From contig OZ245999.1 of NCBI GenBank assembly GCA_965230265.1, positions 2,170,001 through 2,234,000 on the forward strand: a stretch of DNA of 64,000 bases. Reading direction: 5' to 3'. How positions within the stretch are numbered: position 1 is the first letter of the stretch; each line of letters starts with the position of its first letter. The notes under the pieces were generated by a model, which did no database searches, had not been told where the DNA came from, and worked only from the letters and a program-made list of their open reading frames with translations. Made by a program: the position numbers and the translations under genes. Positions 54,805 to 62,901 of the stretch are shown here, piece by piece. The DNA comes from JAJFKX01 sp965230265 (GTDB taxonomy: Bacteria; Pseudomonadota; Gammaproteobacteria; Xanthomonadales; Wenzhouxiangellaceae).

Positions 54805-54969
54805 ATCGCTTTTCTGCCTGATCGAAATCTATTGTAACTTGAGAAACTTAGCAGGCCATTATAACTGGAACAAATGCACTTGCAAAGCTCTATTGTGATA
54901 TAAAAGCTTTAGTGAATTTTTTTGAAAAAAAGACTAGACATGCTACGAATAGTATCGTATATTAGAGTC

Positions 54970-56016
54970 ATGCGTTGGCTCTGCCTTTGTTTATTGATCA
55001 GCCTCCCTGCTCTGCTAGCAGAGCCAGCGCATACCTCAACCAGCACTGTATCCCAAGTTGCTCTGTCAGTCGATACCCAGGTGTTATCAGAAGACGATAT
55101 TGAGAGACAACTTAACTCCATAAGCACCCGAAACAAAACCCGTGAGTTTGCCAACTGGCTGAGTTTTGCTTCGGTACCCGATGCCATCAACCTGTTGCAC
55201 GGTCTAATGACAGACCCAAGCATAAACATCACCCAGAAAGAAGCGGTTTTACATCAGTTGACTCACCACTTACGCACTTCGCCACCTGATGCCGCTAATA
55301 AAGCAGTGATGCTGGAATTAACAGGTTATCAAAGTCAGGTACAAGCTCAACACCATGATGACAGCAGGTTTAACCGACCTGCATTCAACATTGCTGCCAG
55401 TGCTCAGGGTGCGTTGAACGAGTGGCGATACCAGGAAATTCGCGGTCAGCTGGATAATATTGACGTTATTCAGCTGTGGGATAACGCAGGCACCGTTGAT
55501 CGTCGACTGTTACTCAGTGCGCTACGGACAAGCTCGGTTGATCAGGGCATGTTGACAAATACAATGCAACACATCCATAGCCATCCACAATTGGCGGCAG
55601 CCAGCATATTGGGCGCCAAAGATGCAACTGCCGCAGTAGAGCTTATCAATAGAACATCTGATGATACGACCGCTGTTGCTGCTCTGGAGATTGTCAAAAC
55701 ATCGATTTCAGCCAACAATGTTTTTTCTGAAAATGGGGTATTAGATATTCTGGAAGCTGGCAGCCAACATTCTGACCCGGTGATCTCAGGACTGGCCATG
55801 AGTGCGCTGGCCAAACGCCAGCCTGAACAGCAGCACCTTCAGCGCCTGGTTGAGCAACTGTCTGACCCATTAACAGGTGCCAGTGCTGCCATGACCCTGG
55901 CAGGGCTGCTTAACAGTGAACAATTGAGCAAACTACAGGCAACATCCAACCCTGATGATCGCATGCTGCAGGCCAGAATTAAATTGATCCGGCAACTGCG
56001 TGGTGAGGTGCAATAA
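54970..56016 (+). CDS. Secreted helical-repeat protein coupled to M14 peptidase
   Basis: A 348-residue exported protein I do not recognise. ATG 54970 opens a signal peptide (RWLCLCLLISLPALLA). The rest is helix-rich with Ala/Leu-rich segments of about 30 residues spaced like HEAT repeats (for example TAAVELINRTSDDTTAVAAL, DPVISGLAMSALAKR, DPLTGASAAMTLAGLL). It may be a scaffold or partner. Its stop overlaps the start of the carboxypeptidase gene (TAATG), so the two are translationally coupled. Upstream starts (TTG 54922, ATG 54940) are possible. Confidence 0.7.
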   Translation: MRWLCLCLLISLPALLAEPAHTSTSTVSQVALSVDTQVLSEDDIERQLNSISTRNKTREFANWLSFASVPDAINLLHGLMTDPSINITQKEAVLHQLTHHLRTSPPDAANKAVMLELTGYQSQVQAQHHDDSRFNRPAFNIAASAQGALNEWRYQEIRGQLDNIDVIQLWDNAGTVDRRLLLSALRTSSVDQGMLTNTMQHIHSHPQLAAASILGAKDATAAVELINRTSDDTTAVAALEIVKTSISANNVFSENGVLDILEAGSQHSDPVISGLAMSALAKRQPEQQHLQRLVEQLSDPLTGASAAMTLAGLLNSEQLSKLQATSNPDDRMLQARIKLIRQLRGEVQ

Positions 56017-58604
56017 TGAATAAACTTATTGCAAGAAAACCTGGCTCTCTGCTGCTGGCCGTTATTGTCTATTTACTTACAGCCAGCAATGCCTCTGGGC
56101 AGCGCCTGGTCAACTGGACAGAGGAACCTGGAGAATTGGGGCTGGGCTACCCCGTACCGATTCCACAGGATTCTCCATTGCCATTTGATGGCTTTCGCAG
56201 CTACTCGGCGCTCAATGCCAGACACCTGGATTTAACCAATACCCGCGATGACATCACCCGCTACGTGATTGGCAATACGATTGATGGTCGTGAAATCAGC
56301 CTTTACGTTATGAGCGATAACAATCCGACGACTGTTGATGGACGTGTTGAAGGCAGTGTATTAATCAACGGTGGTATTCATGCCCGTGAATGGCAAAGCC
56401 CGGAAGTGGTCACAGGTGTCATGGAACTGCTGGCTGACCAGGGTGATGATCAGTATTTTTATCAGTATCTAATGGAAAACATGAATATCGCCATCGTGCC
56501 GGTATTAAATATTGATGGTTTTCTGCAAACACAGCGTTTCCCAGAGCAAAACTATCTAGATAGTTTTGGGACACCCAGTACTTCGCCCCGCGATGGCCGG
56601 ATGCGGCGTAAGAATATGCGTGACGTTGATGAAGTGCTCGGAACGGTTGGTGACCACCTTAATGGTATCGACCTGAATCGCAACAACCCGCCATTTTGGG
56701 CCATGCGTGCAGACCCACCACCAGGATCAGGAGGCGCTTCCTCATCAGCTGATCCCCAGTCAATCGTCTACCATGGCACCGGGCCTTTTTCTGAGCCGGA
56801 GACAGAAAGCTTATCGAATGCGCCCAACCAAAACTTACCTGGTTCAGATCAGATCACGCTGGGTGAGCGATTAAGGTACTACATTGACGTACATTCCTTT
56901 ACCCGTGTCTTTTTACCCACACCTTCTTTTAATACGGCATTATTAGCCAATCAACAAGCTGCTGCACAAGCAATGGTGAGACACCATGCAAGCATCCCCG
57001 ATGGCCGAAGCTACGCTATAGGTCAAATATTTTCCCCTAACACCGGAGTTGGGTTTACCCCGGAGTACTTCGGCACAACATTTGATATTCCATCATGGAC
57101 ACTTGAAATCGAGCCCACTTCTGCTGGTGGTAGTGAATACGGTGGTTTACGCAGTAGTTTTGCCGACGGGTTTATTTTGCCAGAGTCCGAGATCCGCCGC
57201 GTTCGCGAGAACATGGCAGCGACACTGGCTGCAGGGGCTTTTTATCAAGCCGGACCGCCTGCCATTCAGCGCATTCGTGTTGTTGATGCCAACACCGGCA
57301 GCATCCTATTCGAATCTGGACAGCAACCAATGCAGATGCTGCAACTTGGTGTGGACTATCTGGCCGAAATCGGCTTTAACAAACCGATGCGCTGGCTGGA
57401 TGAAAATAACGACATCGTCCCTTTCCCAGGTCAGTTTGCTGCCAGCCTGAATTTTACTCTGCGACTGGAAACACCGGGCGGCAATCTGAATGTGCCAACC
57501 GGAGCATTGCAATGGCCGCTGGAAGCAGGGTTCTTCGGCGGCGGTTTTCAGAACTACATGACAGATACCGTCATCGTTCCATTCAGTATCTCTGACAATC
57601 AGGCCAACAACCAATTAATCAACGGCACAGTGACCGCCAATATTGCCGTCACCACTGGTGATATGGTCGGCTTTGGTCTGGATGCCAACCCGGCCACACC
57701 GATTGACTGGCAAAACGGGGACTGGATCAATTACGAAATCGAAAATGCTCAAGGCACACTGGGAACCACCGACCGCAGCGTCAGCCTCATGGTCAGTGAT
57801 AATGTTCAAACCAATGGTTACCAGATAGACAATTCAATATCCGGTACCTGGCAGTCGCTGGGACAGGATGGCATCGGCTATATTATTGAGCTCTTACCGG
57901 ATGGTCGGGTCGCCGTTTCCTGGGCCACCTTTGACGAGCAAGGCAATCAGCGCTGGCTGATTGGTATCGGTGAGATTCTGGGCAACCGCATTGTGGTCGA
58001 TAACCTGAGCTTCTCTACCGGGCCCAGTTTTGGGCCGGACTTTGATCCAGCCGATGCGATACGTCAAACACAGGCCGGCAGCTTGGAGTTTGTCTTTACC
58101 GACTGCAACGAAGGCAGTGTTGAGTTTCGTGCCTTTGGCCAATCCGGACGACTGGATGATTTTGTGCCAACCACCCAAATTGCCGGCATAGGCTGTCAAA
58201 TTGACAATGTGCAACTGCCTCCACTGGCATTTGTCAGCGGCACCTGGTTTGACCCCTCCCACAATGGCGAAGGTTTTACCATCCATGTACTGCCCGATGG
58301 CAGAGTCATTATGTACTGGTACACCTTTGACAGCGAAGGCAATCAGTTCTGGTTAATTGGGGTAGGTACTGTGGGTGCTGATAATCGCATCGTGTTCAAC
58401 AATGTTCGCACCTCATCCGGTGGTCGGTTTGGCAATGACTTTGACCCTGATGATGTTGCGCCAAGCCCGTGGGGCACCGTGGTTTTTGAACTGGGCTGCG
58501 ACAGCGGCACTGTGACCTATGACTCCAGCGACCCCGAGTTTGGCAGCGGCACGCTTAACCTGGTCAAACTGACCAATATTGCCGGTATTGCCTGCCCGCA
58601 ATAG
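56016..58604 (+). CDS. Secreted M14 zinc carboxypeptidase with duplicated C-terminal domain
   Basis: An 862-residue exported protein: signal peptide to about residue 29, then an M14 domain with zinc ligands HAREW (HxxE) near residue 125 and the third His in YIDVHSFTRVF; GIDLNRNNPPFW is the Asn-Arg substrate site and TLEIEPTSAGG holds the catalytic Glu. After a beta-rich middle region come two repeats of about 120 residues, starting at SGTWQSLGQ (57.8 kb) and SGTWFDPSHNG (58.2 kb), each ending near an IAGIxC Cys. They share LPDGRV, WxTFDxxGNQ and FGxDFDP. They probably bind substrate or surface, like other secreted hydrolase tails. Confidence 0.9.
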   Translation: MNKLIARKPGSLLLAVIVYLLTASNASGQRLVNWTEEPGELGLGYPVPIPQDSPLPFDGFRSYSALNARHLDLTNTRDDITRYVIGNTIDGREISLYVMSDNNPTTVDGRVEGSVLINGGIHAREWQSPEVVTGVMELLADQGDDQYFYQYLMENMNIAIVPVLNIDGFLQTQRFPEQNYLDSFGTPSTSPRDGRMRRKNMRDVDEVLGTVGDHLNGIDLNRNNPPFWAMRADPPPGSGGASSSADPQSIVYHGTGPFSEPETESLSNAPNQNLPGSDQITLGERLRYYIDVHSFTRVFLPTPSFNTALLANQQAAAQAMVRHHASIPDGRSYAIGQIFSPNTGVGFTPEYFGTTFDIPSWTLEIEPTSAGGSEYGGLRSSFADGFILPESEIRRVRENMAATLAAGAFYQAGPPAIQRIRVVDANTGSILFESGQQPMQMLQLGVDYLAEIGFNKPMRWLDENNDIVPFPGQFAASLNFTLRLETPGGNLNVPTGALQWPLEAGFFGGGFQNYMTDTVIVPFSISDNQANNQLINGTVTANIAVTTGDMVGFGLDANPATPIDWQNGDWINYEIENAQGTLGTTDRSVSLMVSDNVQTNGYQIDNSISGTWQSLGQDGIGYIIELLPDGRVAVSWATFDEQGNQRWLIGIGEILGNRIVVDNLSFSTGPSFGPDFDPADAIRQTQAGSLEFVFTDCNEGSVEFRAFGQSGRLDDFVPTTQIAGIGCQIDNVQLPPLAFVSGTWFDPSHNGEGFTIHVLPDGRVIMYWYTFDSEGNQFWLIGVGTVGADNRIVFNNVRTSSGGRFGNDFDPDDVAPSPWGTVVFELGCDSGTVTYDSSDPEFGSGTLNLVKLTNIAGIACPQ

Positions 58605-58627
58605 CACACCACCAACAGTAGAAAAAA

Positions 58628-58666
58628 GCGCTGACCATGACCAATGGCCTTTCCGGTGGTCAGCGC
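58628..58666 (+). terminator. Hairpin after the carboxypeptidase gene
   Basis: A perfect 10-bp stem GCGCTGACCA / TGGTCAGCGC with an inner CCAATGG-type fold, 23 bases after the stop. No T-run, so factor-independent termination is uncertain. Confidence 0.5.
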
Positions 58667-58707
58667 AATGGTTAAACTGACCACATGTTATCTACGGTCA
58701 TCAGCCA

Positions 58708-59280
58708 TTGATTAAGTCACTCAGCGACCTGCGCCGCTTCTGGTCTGCATGGTTACGTAATCCCAAATCGGTTGGCGCCATCGCACCCAGCAGCCCGGGC
58801 CTGGCCATGGCCATGGTTAAAGCTTTGGGGGATATCCCCGAGGGTGACATTCTGGAACTTGGCCCGGGGACCGGTGCCATTACCCAGTTTATTGTGGAGC
58901 AGACTGACCGCCATGTAATTGCGCTGGAAAAAGACCAAAAAATGGCTGCCAAGCTGAAACAGCTATGGCCACAGGTGGAAGTGCTACAGGGCGATGCCCA
59001 GCGCATACCCGAACTGCTCAGTCACAAAGACAATAAGCTGGCCGCTGTTGTCTCCGGCTTGCCGTTACTGAATATGCCACATGAAGTCCGCAAAAATATT
59101 ATTGCCGGGGCATTTGAGATGATGCAACCAGACGGTGCCATGGTGCAGTTCACTTATGGGCCACACCAACCCATTCCAATAGAGCTGACTGACTCGCTGA
59201 ATATTAAAGGGGTGCGGGGCGAAAAAGTCTGGAAAAATGCACCGCCTGCAACAGTGTGGCGGTTTGTCAAAAGCCAATAG
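58708..59280 (+). CDS. SAM-dependent methyltransferase, PmtA-like
   Basis: A 190-residue class I methyltransferase. ILELGPGTGAITQFI is the SAM motif I, VIALEKDQKMAAKL motif II, and VVSGLPLLNMP matches the phospholipid N-methyltransferase / ribosomal adenine dimethylase-like group. The N-terminus (FWSAWLRNPKSVGAIAPSSPGLA) is typical of PmtA-type enzymes. It probably starts at TTG 58708. The target, lipid or other, is not certain. Confidence 0.85.
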   Translation: MIKSLSDLRRFWSAWLRNPKSVGAIAPSSPGLAMAMVKALGDIPEGDILELGPGTGAITQFIVEQTDRHVIALEKDQKMAAKLKQLWPQVEVLQGDAQRIPELLSHKDNKLAAVVSGLPLLNMPHEVRKNIIAGAFEMMQPDGAMVQFTYGPHQPIPIELTDSLNIKGVRGEKVWKNAPPATVWRFVKSQ

Positions 59281-59284
59281 TTAC

Positions 59285-59313
59285 AAGGCTCCCCGGTATC
59301 TCCTGGGAGCCTT
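59285..59313. terminator. Terminator between methyltransferase and subtilase genes
   Basis: Stem AAGGCTCCC / GGGAGCCTT with an 11-base loop, followed by ATTTAAATT on the plus strand. It lies four bases after the methyltransferase stop and 13 bases before the subtilase stop, so it can serve both convergent genes. Confidence 0.7.
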
Positions 59314-59326
59314 ATTTAAATTCAAG

Positions 59327-61036
59327 TTAAAATGGAGCTCCTACAATTAATGTAAGAGTATAATCTGTATTATCTCCACTAAAACCATTCTGGTTAGTAA
59401 TTTTAGCGTAATATGTGACAATGCTTTGATGAGGCACTGTTACTGTAAATGTAATAAGTGATTGTTGGGTTGGGCTAGTATCACAGTTGACTGCTATAGG
59501 TGTCCCTCCTGATACAGCTGAACTAAAACTATCAAATAGGCTGATACAGGTATCAGCATTAAACCCTAACTCTGAAGTTGAGATAGAATAAGTATTGCTA
59601 AATTGCATACTAAGACTCACCCAATCAATAGTATCTCCTGCGTCAAAATTATGCTGTTGAGTTCCCCAGTTCAGTATTCCGCTTGCATCTTGTGGAGTAT
59701 TATCAACTTCAAATATGTCTGGATTCCCGACTGGTCCGGTGTCACAACTATCATCAAGAAAACACGTATTCAAAAGCAGATTAGGCTCACCCGCACTTAA
59801 ACCAGAAATGCGACCAGCCGTTGCATTGTCGGTGATGGCACTTAAAACACTTGCCGGTGAAGCTGAGGGGTTGTAAGAAAGGTATACCGCTGCCGCACCT
59901 GTAACGTGAGGCGCAGAAAATGAGGTGCCATCGACAAATTCAGTAAAGGCTGTTCCAATAAATGAAGGTACTTCTACATGCAGCGCCGGGGAAAATATAT
60001 CAATAAAATTACCCCGGGTACTTCCGCTCCACACTGAGTCTGGAGAACTCGGCCTGTTGTTACTGATTGAGCCATCGCCAGTACCGCCAACAGCAATCAC
60101 ACCAGGCCGTCGTTGAAAATCATCACCATCACCGCATCCAGGGTTGCTAACGTTACCCGCAGAGGCAACAACTGTGATTCCAGCCGCAATCAAACTGTCT
60201 ACGCCACTATTAATCAGGTTGCCGTTATCGCTGCAAAAGCTCATATTGACAACAACCGGGCCATCCAAAGTGTTTTCTTCTGCCAGTATTTGCTGGATAG
60301 CACTCATTACAGCACTGGGAAACACCGCTGCATTGGTTGCACAGTCCGCTACTCTAAAAGAGTGCAAGGTAACACTACGTCCAATACCAAGCGTTGACCC
60401 CGCGATAATGCCAGCGACAGGTGTTCCATGATTAAAACACCCAGGGTTATTTGTCGGGATCCCGATAAAGTTTCTGGAGTTGGCTTCTGTAATTTTCCCT
60501 ACCAACTCGTTATGTGGTGTGGCAGGAACCACCGTACCATTGGGAACCGTGGTTGCAGAAGCACCCGTTATCCAATTATCCAGAACATAAACATGAACAT
60601 TAGAACTGCCGAATAATGGAAAATCATATTGGTTATCCAGTGGTAGCTGAATCTGATCCATTCGATCCAGATTCCACGAAGGATTGCTTTGCACGCCTGT
60701 CACCTGACCTAAACAGGCTTTCTCAATACCCAGAACATCACTTTCATTATCAAGCATATCCTGCATATTGGCTTCATTGGCGCCACTAATATAAACCCCA
60801 TGAGTAATTAACCTTGGATGGTCATACATTTGCTCCATGACACCGCCATAGAGATTAATTAAAGATTGCGCCCGGTCACTGATTGACACCGGCGGTTTTT
60901 CACTGCTTTTCTTTAATCTGACAAAATACTCACCTGGCAAAGGGTTACTACAGCCTTGCGGAGTGTATATAAAAGAATTTATACCTATGGCAGATTGGGC
61001 AATGGATATTCGTGCCATAAAAAGAACGATCAACAT
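59327..61036 (-). CDS. Subtilisin-like S8 serine protease, start out of frame across A9
   Basis: A 569-residue frame. After a hydrophobic N-terminus an I9-type inhibitor propeptide (about residues 33-105, GEYFVRLKK) leads to the protease with catalytic Asp in VYVLDNWITG, His in CFNHGTPVAGIIAG and Ser in DGTSFSAPHVTGAAA, plus SAGNVSNPGCGDGD. A C-terminal beta domain follows, ending in VTVPHQSIVTYYAKITNQ-type strands. ATG 61036 has no ribosome site. One frame away an ATG at 61067 follows AGGG and is joined to it by nine A; eight A would give MKKNVLNCII in front and a full signal peptide. The gene and its flanks are more AT-rich than neighbours. Confidence 0.85.
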   Translation of the reverse strand: MLIVLFMARISIAQSAIGINSFIYTPQGCSNPLPGEYFVRLKKSSEKPPVSISDRAQSLINLYGGVMEQMYDHPRLITHGVYISGANEANMQDMLDNESDVLGIEKACLGQVTGVQSNPSWNLDRMDQIQLPLDNQYDFPLFGSSNVHVYVLDNWITGASATTVPNGTVVPATPHNELVGKITEANSRNFIGIPTNNPGCFNHGTPVAGIIAGSTLGIGRSVTLHSFRVADCATNAAVFPSAVMSAIQQILAEENTLDGPVVVNMSFCSDNGNLINSGVDSLIAAGITVVASAGNVSNPGCGDGDDFQRRPGVIAVGGTGDGSISNNRPSSPDSVWSGSTRGNFIDIFSPALHVEVPSFIGTAFTEFVDGTSFSAPHVTGAAAVYLSYNPSASPASVLSAITDNATAGRISGLSAGEPNLLLNTCFLDDSCDTGPVGNPDIFEVDNTPQDASGILNWGTQQHNFDAGDTIDWVSLSMQFSNTYSISTSELGFNADTCISLFDSFSSAVSGGTPIAVNCDTSPTQQSLITFTVTVPHQSIVTYYAKITNQNGFSGDNTDYTLTLIVGAPF

Positions 61037-61221
61037 AATAATGCAATTTAATACATTTTTTTTTCATATTTTTCCCTATATTTTTCAAGCAAAAAACCCT
61101 TAATTAAAACCCCTCAAAGTACTAGAAGCATTCTAACCTAAGCCCTGTTAATATTTCATACAGTTACAATACCCTCTCTATTTCGATTAATTACTCTAAA
61201 AATAGAAACCCCTACTGCAAA

Positions 61222-61617
61222 TTAAAGCGAGGCAAAAAAACACCCACAATAATAACCTATGAAAACCATGATCATACAAATTAAATTTTGCACAACCACA
61301 TAACCCATCGCCGGAAACAACCCCGCTTCTCTGAATAGCTGCAGAGTATCTACCGCAAATGCAGAAAAAGTAGTAAAAGCCCCTAAAAAACCCACCAGCA
61401 ATATTAACTGCAAGCGTTCATCAACCACCGCTTTAGTGTACAACCAGCCAACCAGTAAACCTGCCAGCAAACAACCCAGCGCATTAACCAGCAATACACC
61501 GGTAGGCCAGACAATTCCACCAACAATTACATTATGTGTATTACTGGACCAATAAATCACACCATAACGCAGCAAGGCACCGCAGGCGCCAGCCAATGCT
61601 ACCCACAGCAATATCAC
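61222..61617 (-). CDS. crcB: Fluoride ion channel CrcB/Fluc
   Basis: Dual-topology dimeric fluoride exporter of the inner membrane. It has 131 residues and four helices. The diagnostic GFLGAFTTFSAFAVDTLQL block and GACGALLRYG near the start hold the pore residues. It starts at GTG overlapping the HIT gene stop (GTGA), so coupled translation is likely. No fluoride riboswitch was recognised upstream. Confidence 0.95.
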   Translation of the reverse strand: MILLWVALAGACGALLRYGVIYWSSNTHNVIVGGIVWPTGVLLVNALGCLLAGLLVGWLYTKAVVDERLQLILLVGFLGAFTTFSAFAVDTLQLFREAGLFPAMGYVVVQNLICMIMVFIGYYCGCFFASL

Positions 61618-61958
61618 CCCGGTGGCCAGGTAAGATCGCGACCGGCAAGCATGTGCAGATGTATATGAAATACCGTCTGTCCAGCCGCTTCATTGCAGTT
61701 CATCACTACCCGATAACCATCATTGGCATAGCCGTTTTGTTTGGCAATTTCACCAGCAGCAACAAACAATTCACCCACCAATCCAGTATGCGTTTTCTGG
61801 ATATCGTTAATTGTACGGATATGTGTTTTGGGAATAATCAGCACATGAAATGGTGCCTGCGGGTTAATATCGCGAAAAGCCAATACTGAATCGGTTTCAT
61901 AGACGATATCGGCAGGGATTTCACGATCGATAATCTTTAAAAATAAATCTTCTGACAT
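61614..61958 (-). CDS. hinT: HIT family hydrolase (HinT-like)
   Basis: Histidine-triad nucleotide phosphoramidase, usually acting on AMP-lysine and related adducts. It has 114 residues starting at ATG 61958. MSEDLFLKIIDREIPADIVYE and the HIHLH triad near the C-terminus are typical. It overlaps crcB and lies 18 bases after the SDR gene. Confidence 0.94.
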   Translation of the reverse strand: MSEDLFLKIIDREIPADIVYETDSVLAFRDINPQAPFHVLIIPKTHIRTINDIQKTHTGLVGELFVAAGEIAKQNGYANDGYRVVMNCNEAAGQTVFHIHLHMLAGRDLTWPPG

Positions 61959-61976
61959 AACATGATCCATCAATAG

Positions 61977-62714
61977 TTAGTGTTTTGTAGCTGTTAATTT
62001 TAATGTTTCCAGCTCTGCAGGCGGGTCCGTTTGCTCTAGCCATTCACCGATTGCTAATGCGCAAACCGATGGTTCTGGCCAGCTATCAGGGCTGATAGCT
62101 GGCCAGATTTCCATCCGTAAACTGGTTCTCATTGCACCGGGGTAGCACAATAAAAACCGTACCGACGTGTTGGCCAATTCCTGCGCCCACTGATTGGCCA
62201 ACGCAGGCAAGCCACTCTGTGCTACACCATAAGCCCCCCAGTAAGCCTGACTGACCATTTCTGGTTCGTTGACGCAAAACACCACCCGACCACTGGGTGA
62301 TTGCAACAAAATATCCAGGCAGGACTGCAACAGCAGCTGTGGCCCACCCAGATTGGCATGCAGTTCCAGCAGCCAGTCACGGCCATGGGTTTGCAGCATC
62401 GGCCGCAAGCCTCCGGTTTGTGCTTGACAAAAAACAATCACATCCAGGCGCTCATGCGCAGTCACAATTGCACTTTGCATTGTCTCGTAATCAGCGGGTG
62501 CGGCACCAGATAAATCCAATGGATAAATCGAGATCACTGCTTCGGTTTCAGACTCAAGCTCATCGGCCAGTTTTTCCAGTGCCCTGCGGTTCTTATCCAG
62601 CAGCACCAACTCAGGCGGGGGGTGTTGCTGTACGGCCTGTTTTGCCAATGCGCTTCCCAGCCCACCAGCTGCACCGACAATAAGCCATACCGGTTGTTTT
62701 GTTTGCTCATTCAT
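61977..62714 (-). CDS. Short-chain dehydrogenase-like protein
   Basis: A 245-residue Rossmann-fold protein. The nucleotide motif is VGAAGGLGSALA near residue 13. The tyrosine motif reads AYWGAYGVAQSG, where the usual YxxxK has Gln or a neighbouring residue in the Lys place, so catalysis may be altered or absent. Substrate unknown. It is first in SDR-hinT-crcB on the minus strand. ATG 62714 is used. Confidence 0.8.
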   Translation of the reverse strand: MNEQTKQPVWLIVGAAGGLGSALAKQAVQQHPPPELVLLDKNRRALEKLADELESETEAVISIYPLDLSGAAPADYETMQSAIVTAHERLDVIVFCQAQTGGLRPMLQTHGRDWLLELHANLGGPQLLLQSCLDILLQSPSGRVVFCVNEPEMVSQAYWGAYGVAQSGLPALANQWAQELANTSVRFLLCYPGAMRTSLRMEIWPAISPDSWPEPSVCALAIGEWLEQTDPPAELETLKLTATKH

Positions 62715-62901
62715 AAACGGACATGATGCCGAAAAACTGACCGAATGCAATGGCTCTGGTCTAAAGAACCTTATTCACTCATTGACACAATAGACGATAA
62801 ATTCATCGTGTCTTTTTACATTCCGGCATAAAATCAGTAGACTCACCGCATATATTTGCCCGTCACCACAGCTAATTCTATGCAGTTTCTTGAGGTAAAC
62901 C

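Noticed and set aside
54970..61036. Defence island made of peptidase, methyltransferase and subtilase
   Set aside because: The proteins carry signal peptides or are ordinary enzymes, strands differ and no nucleic-acid sensor or effector is present.
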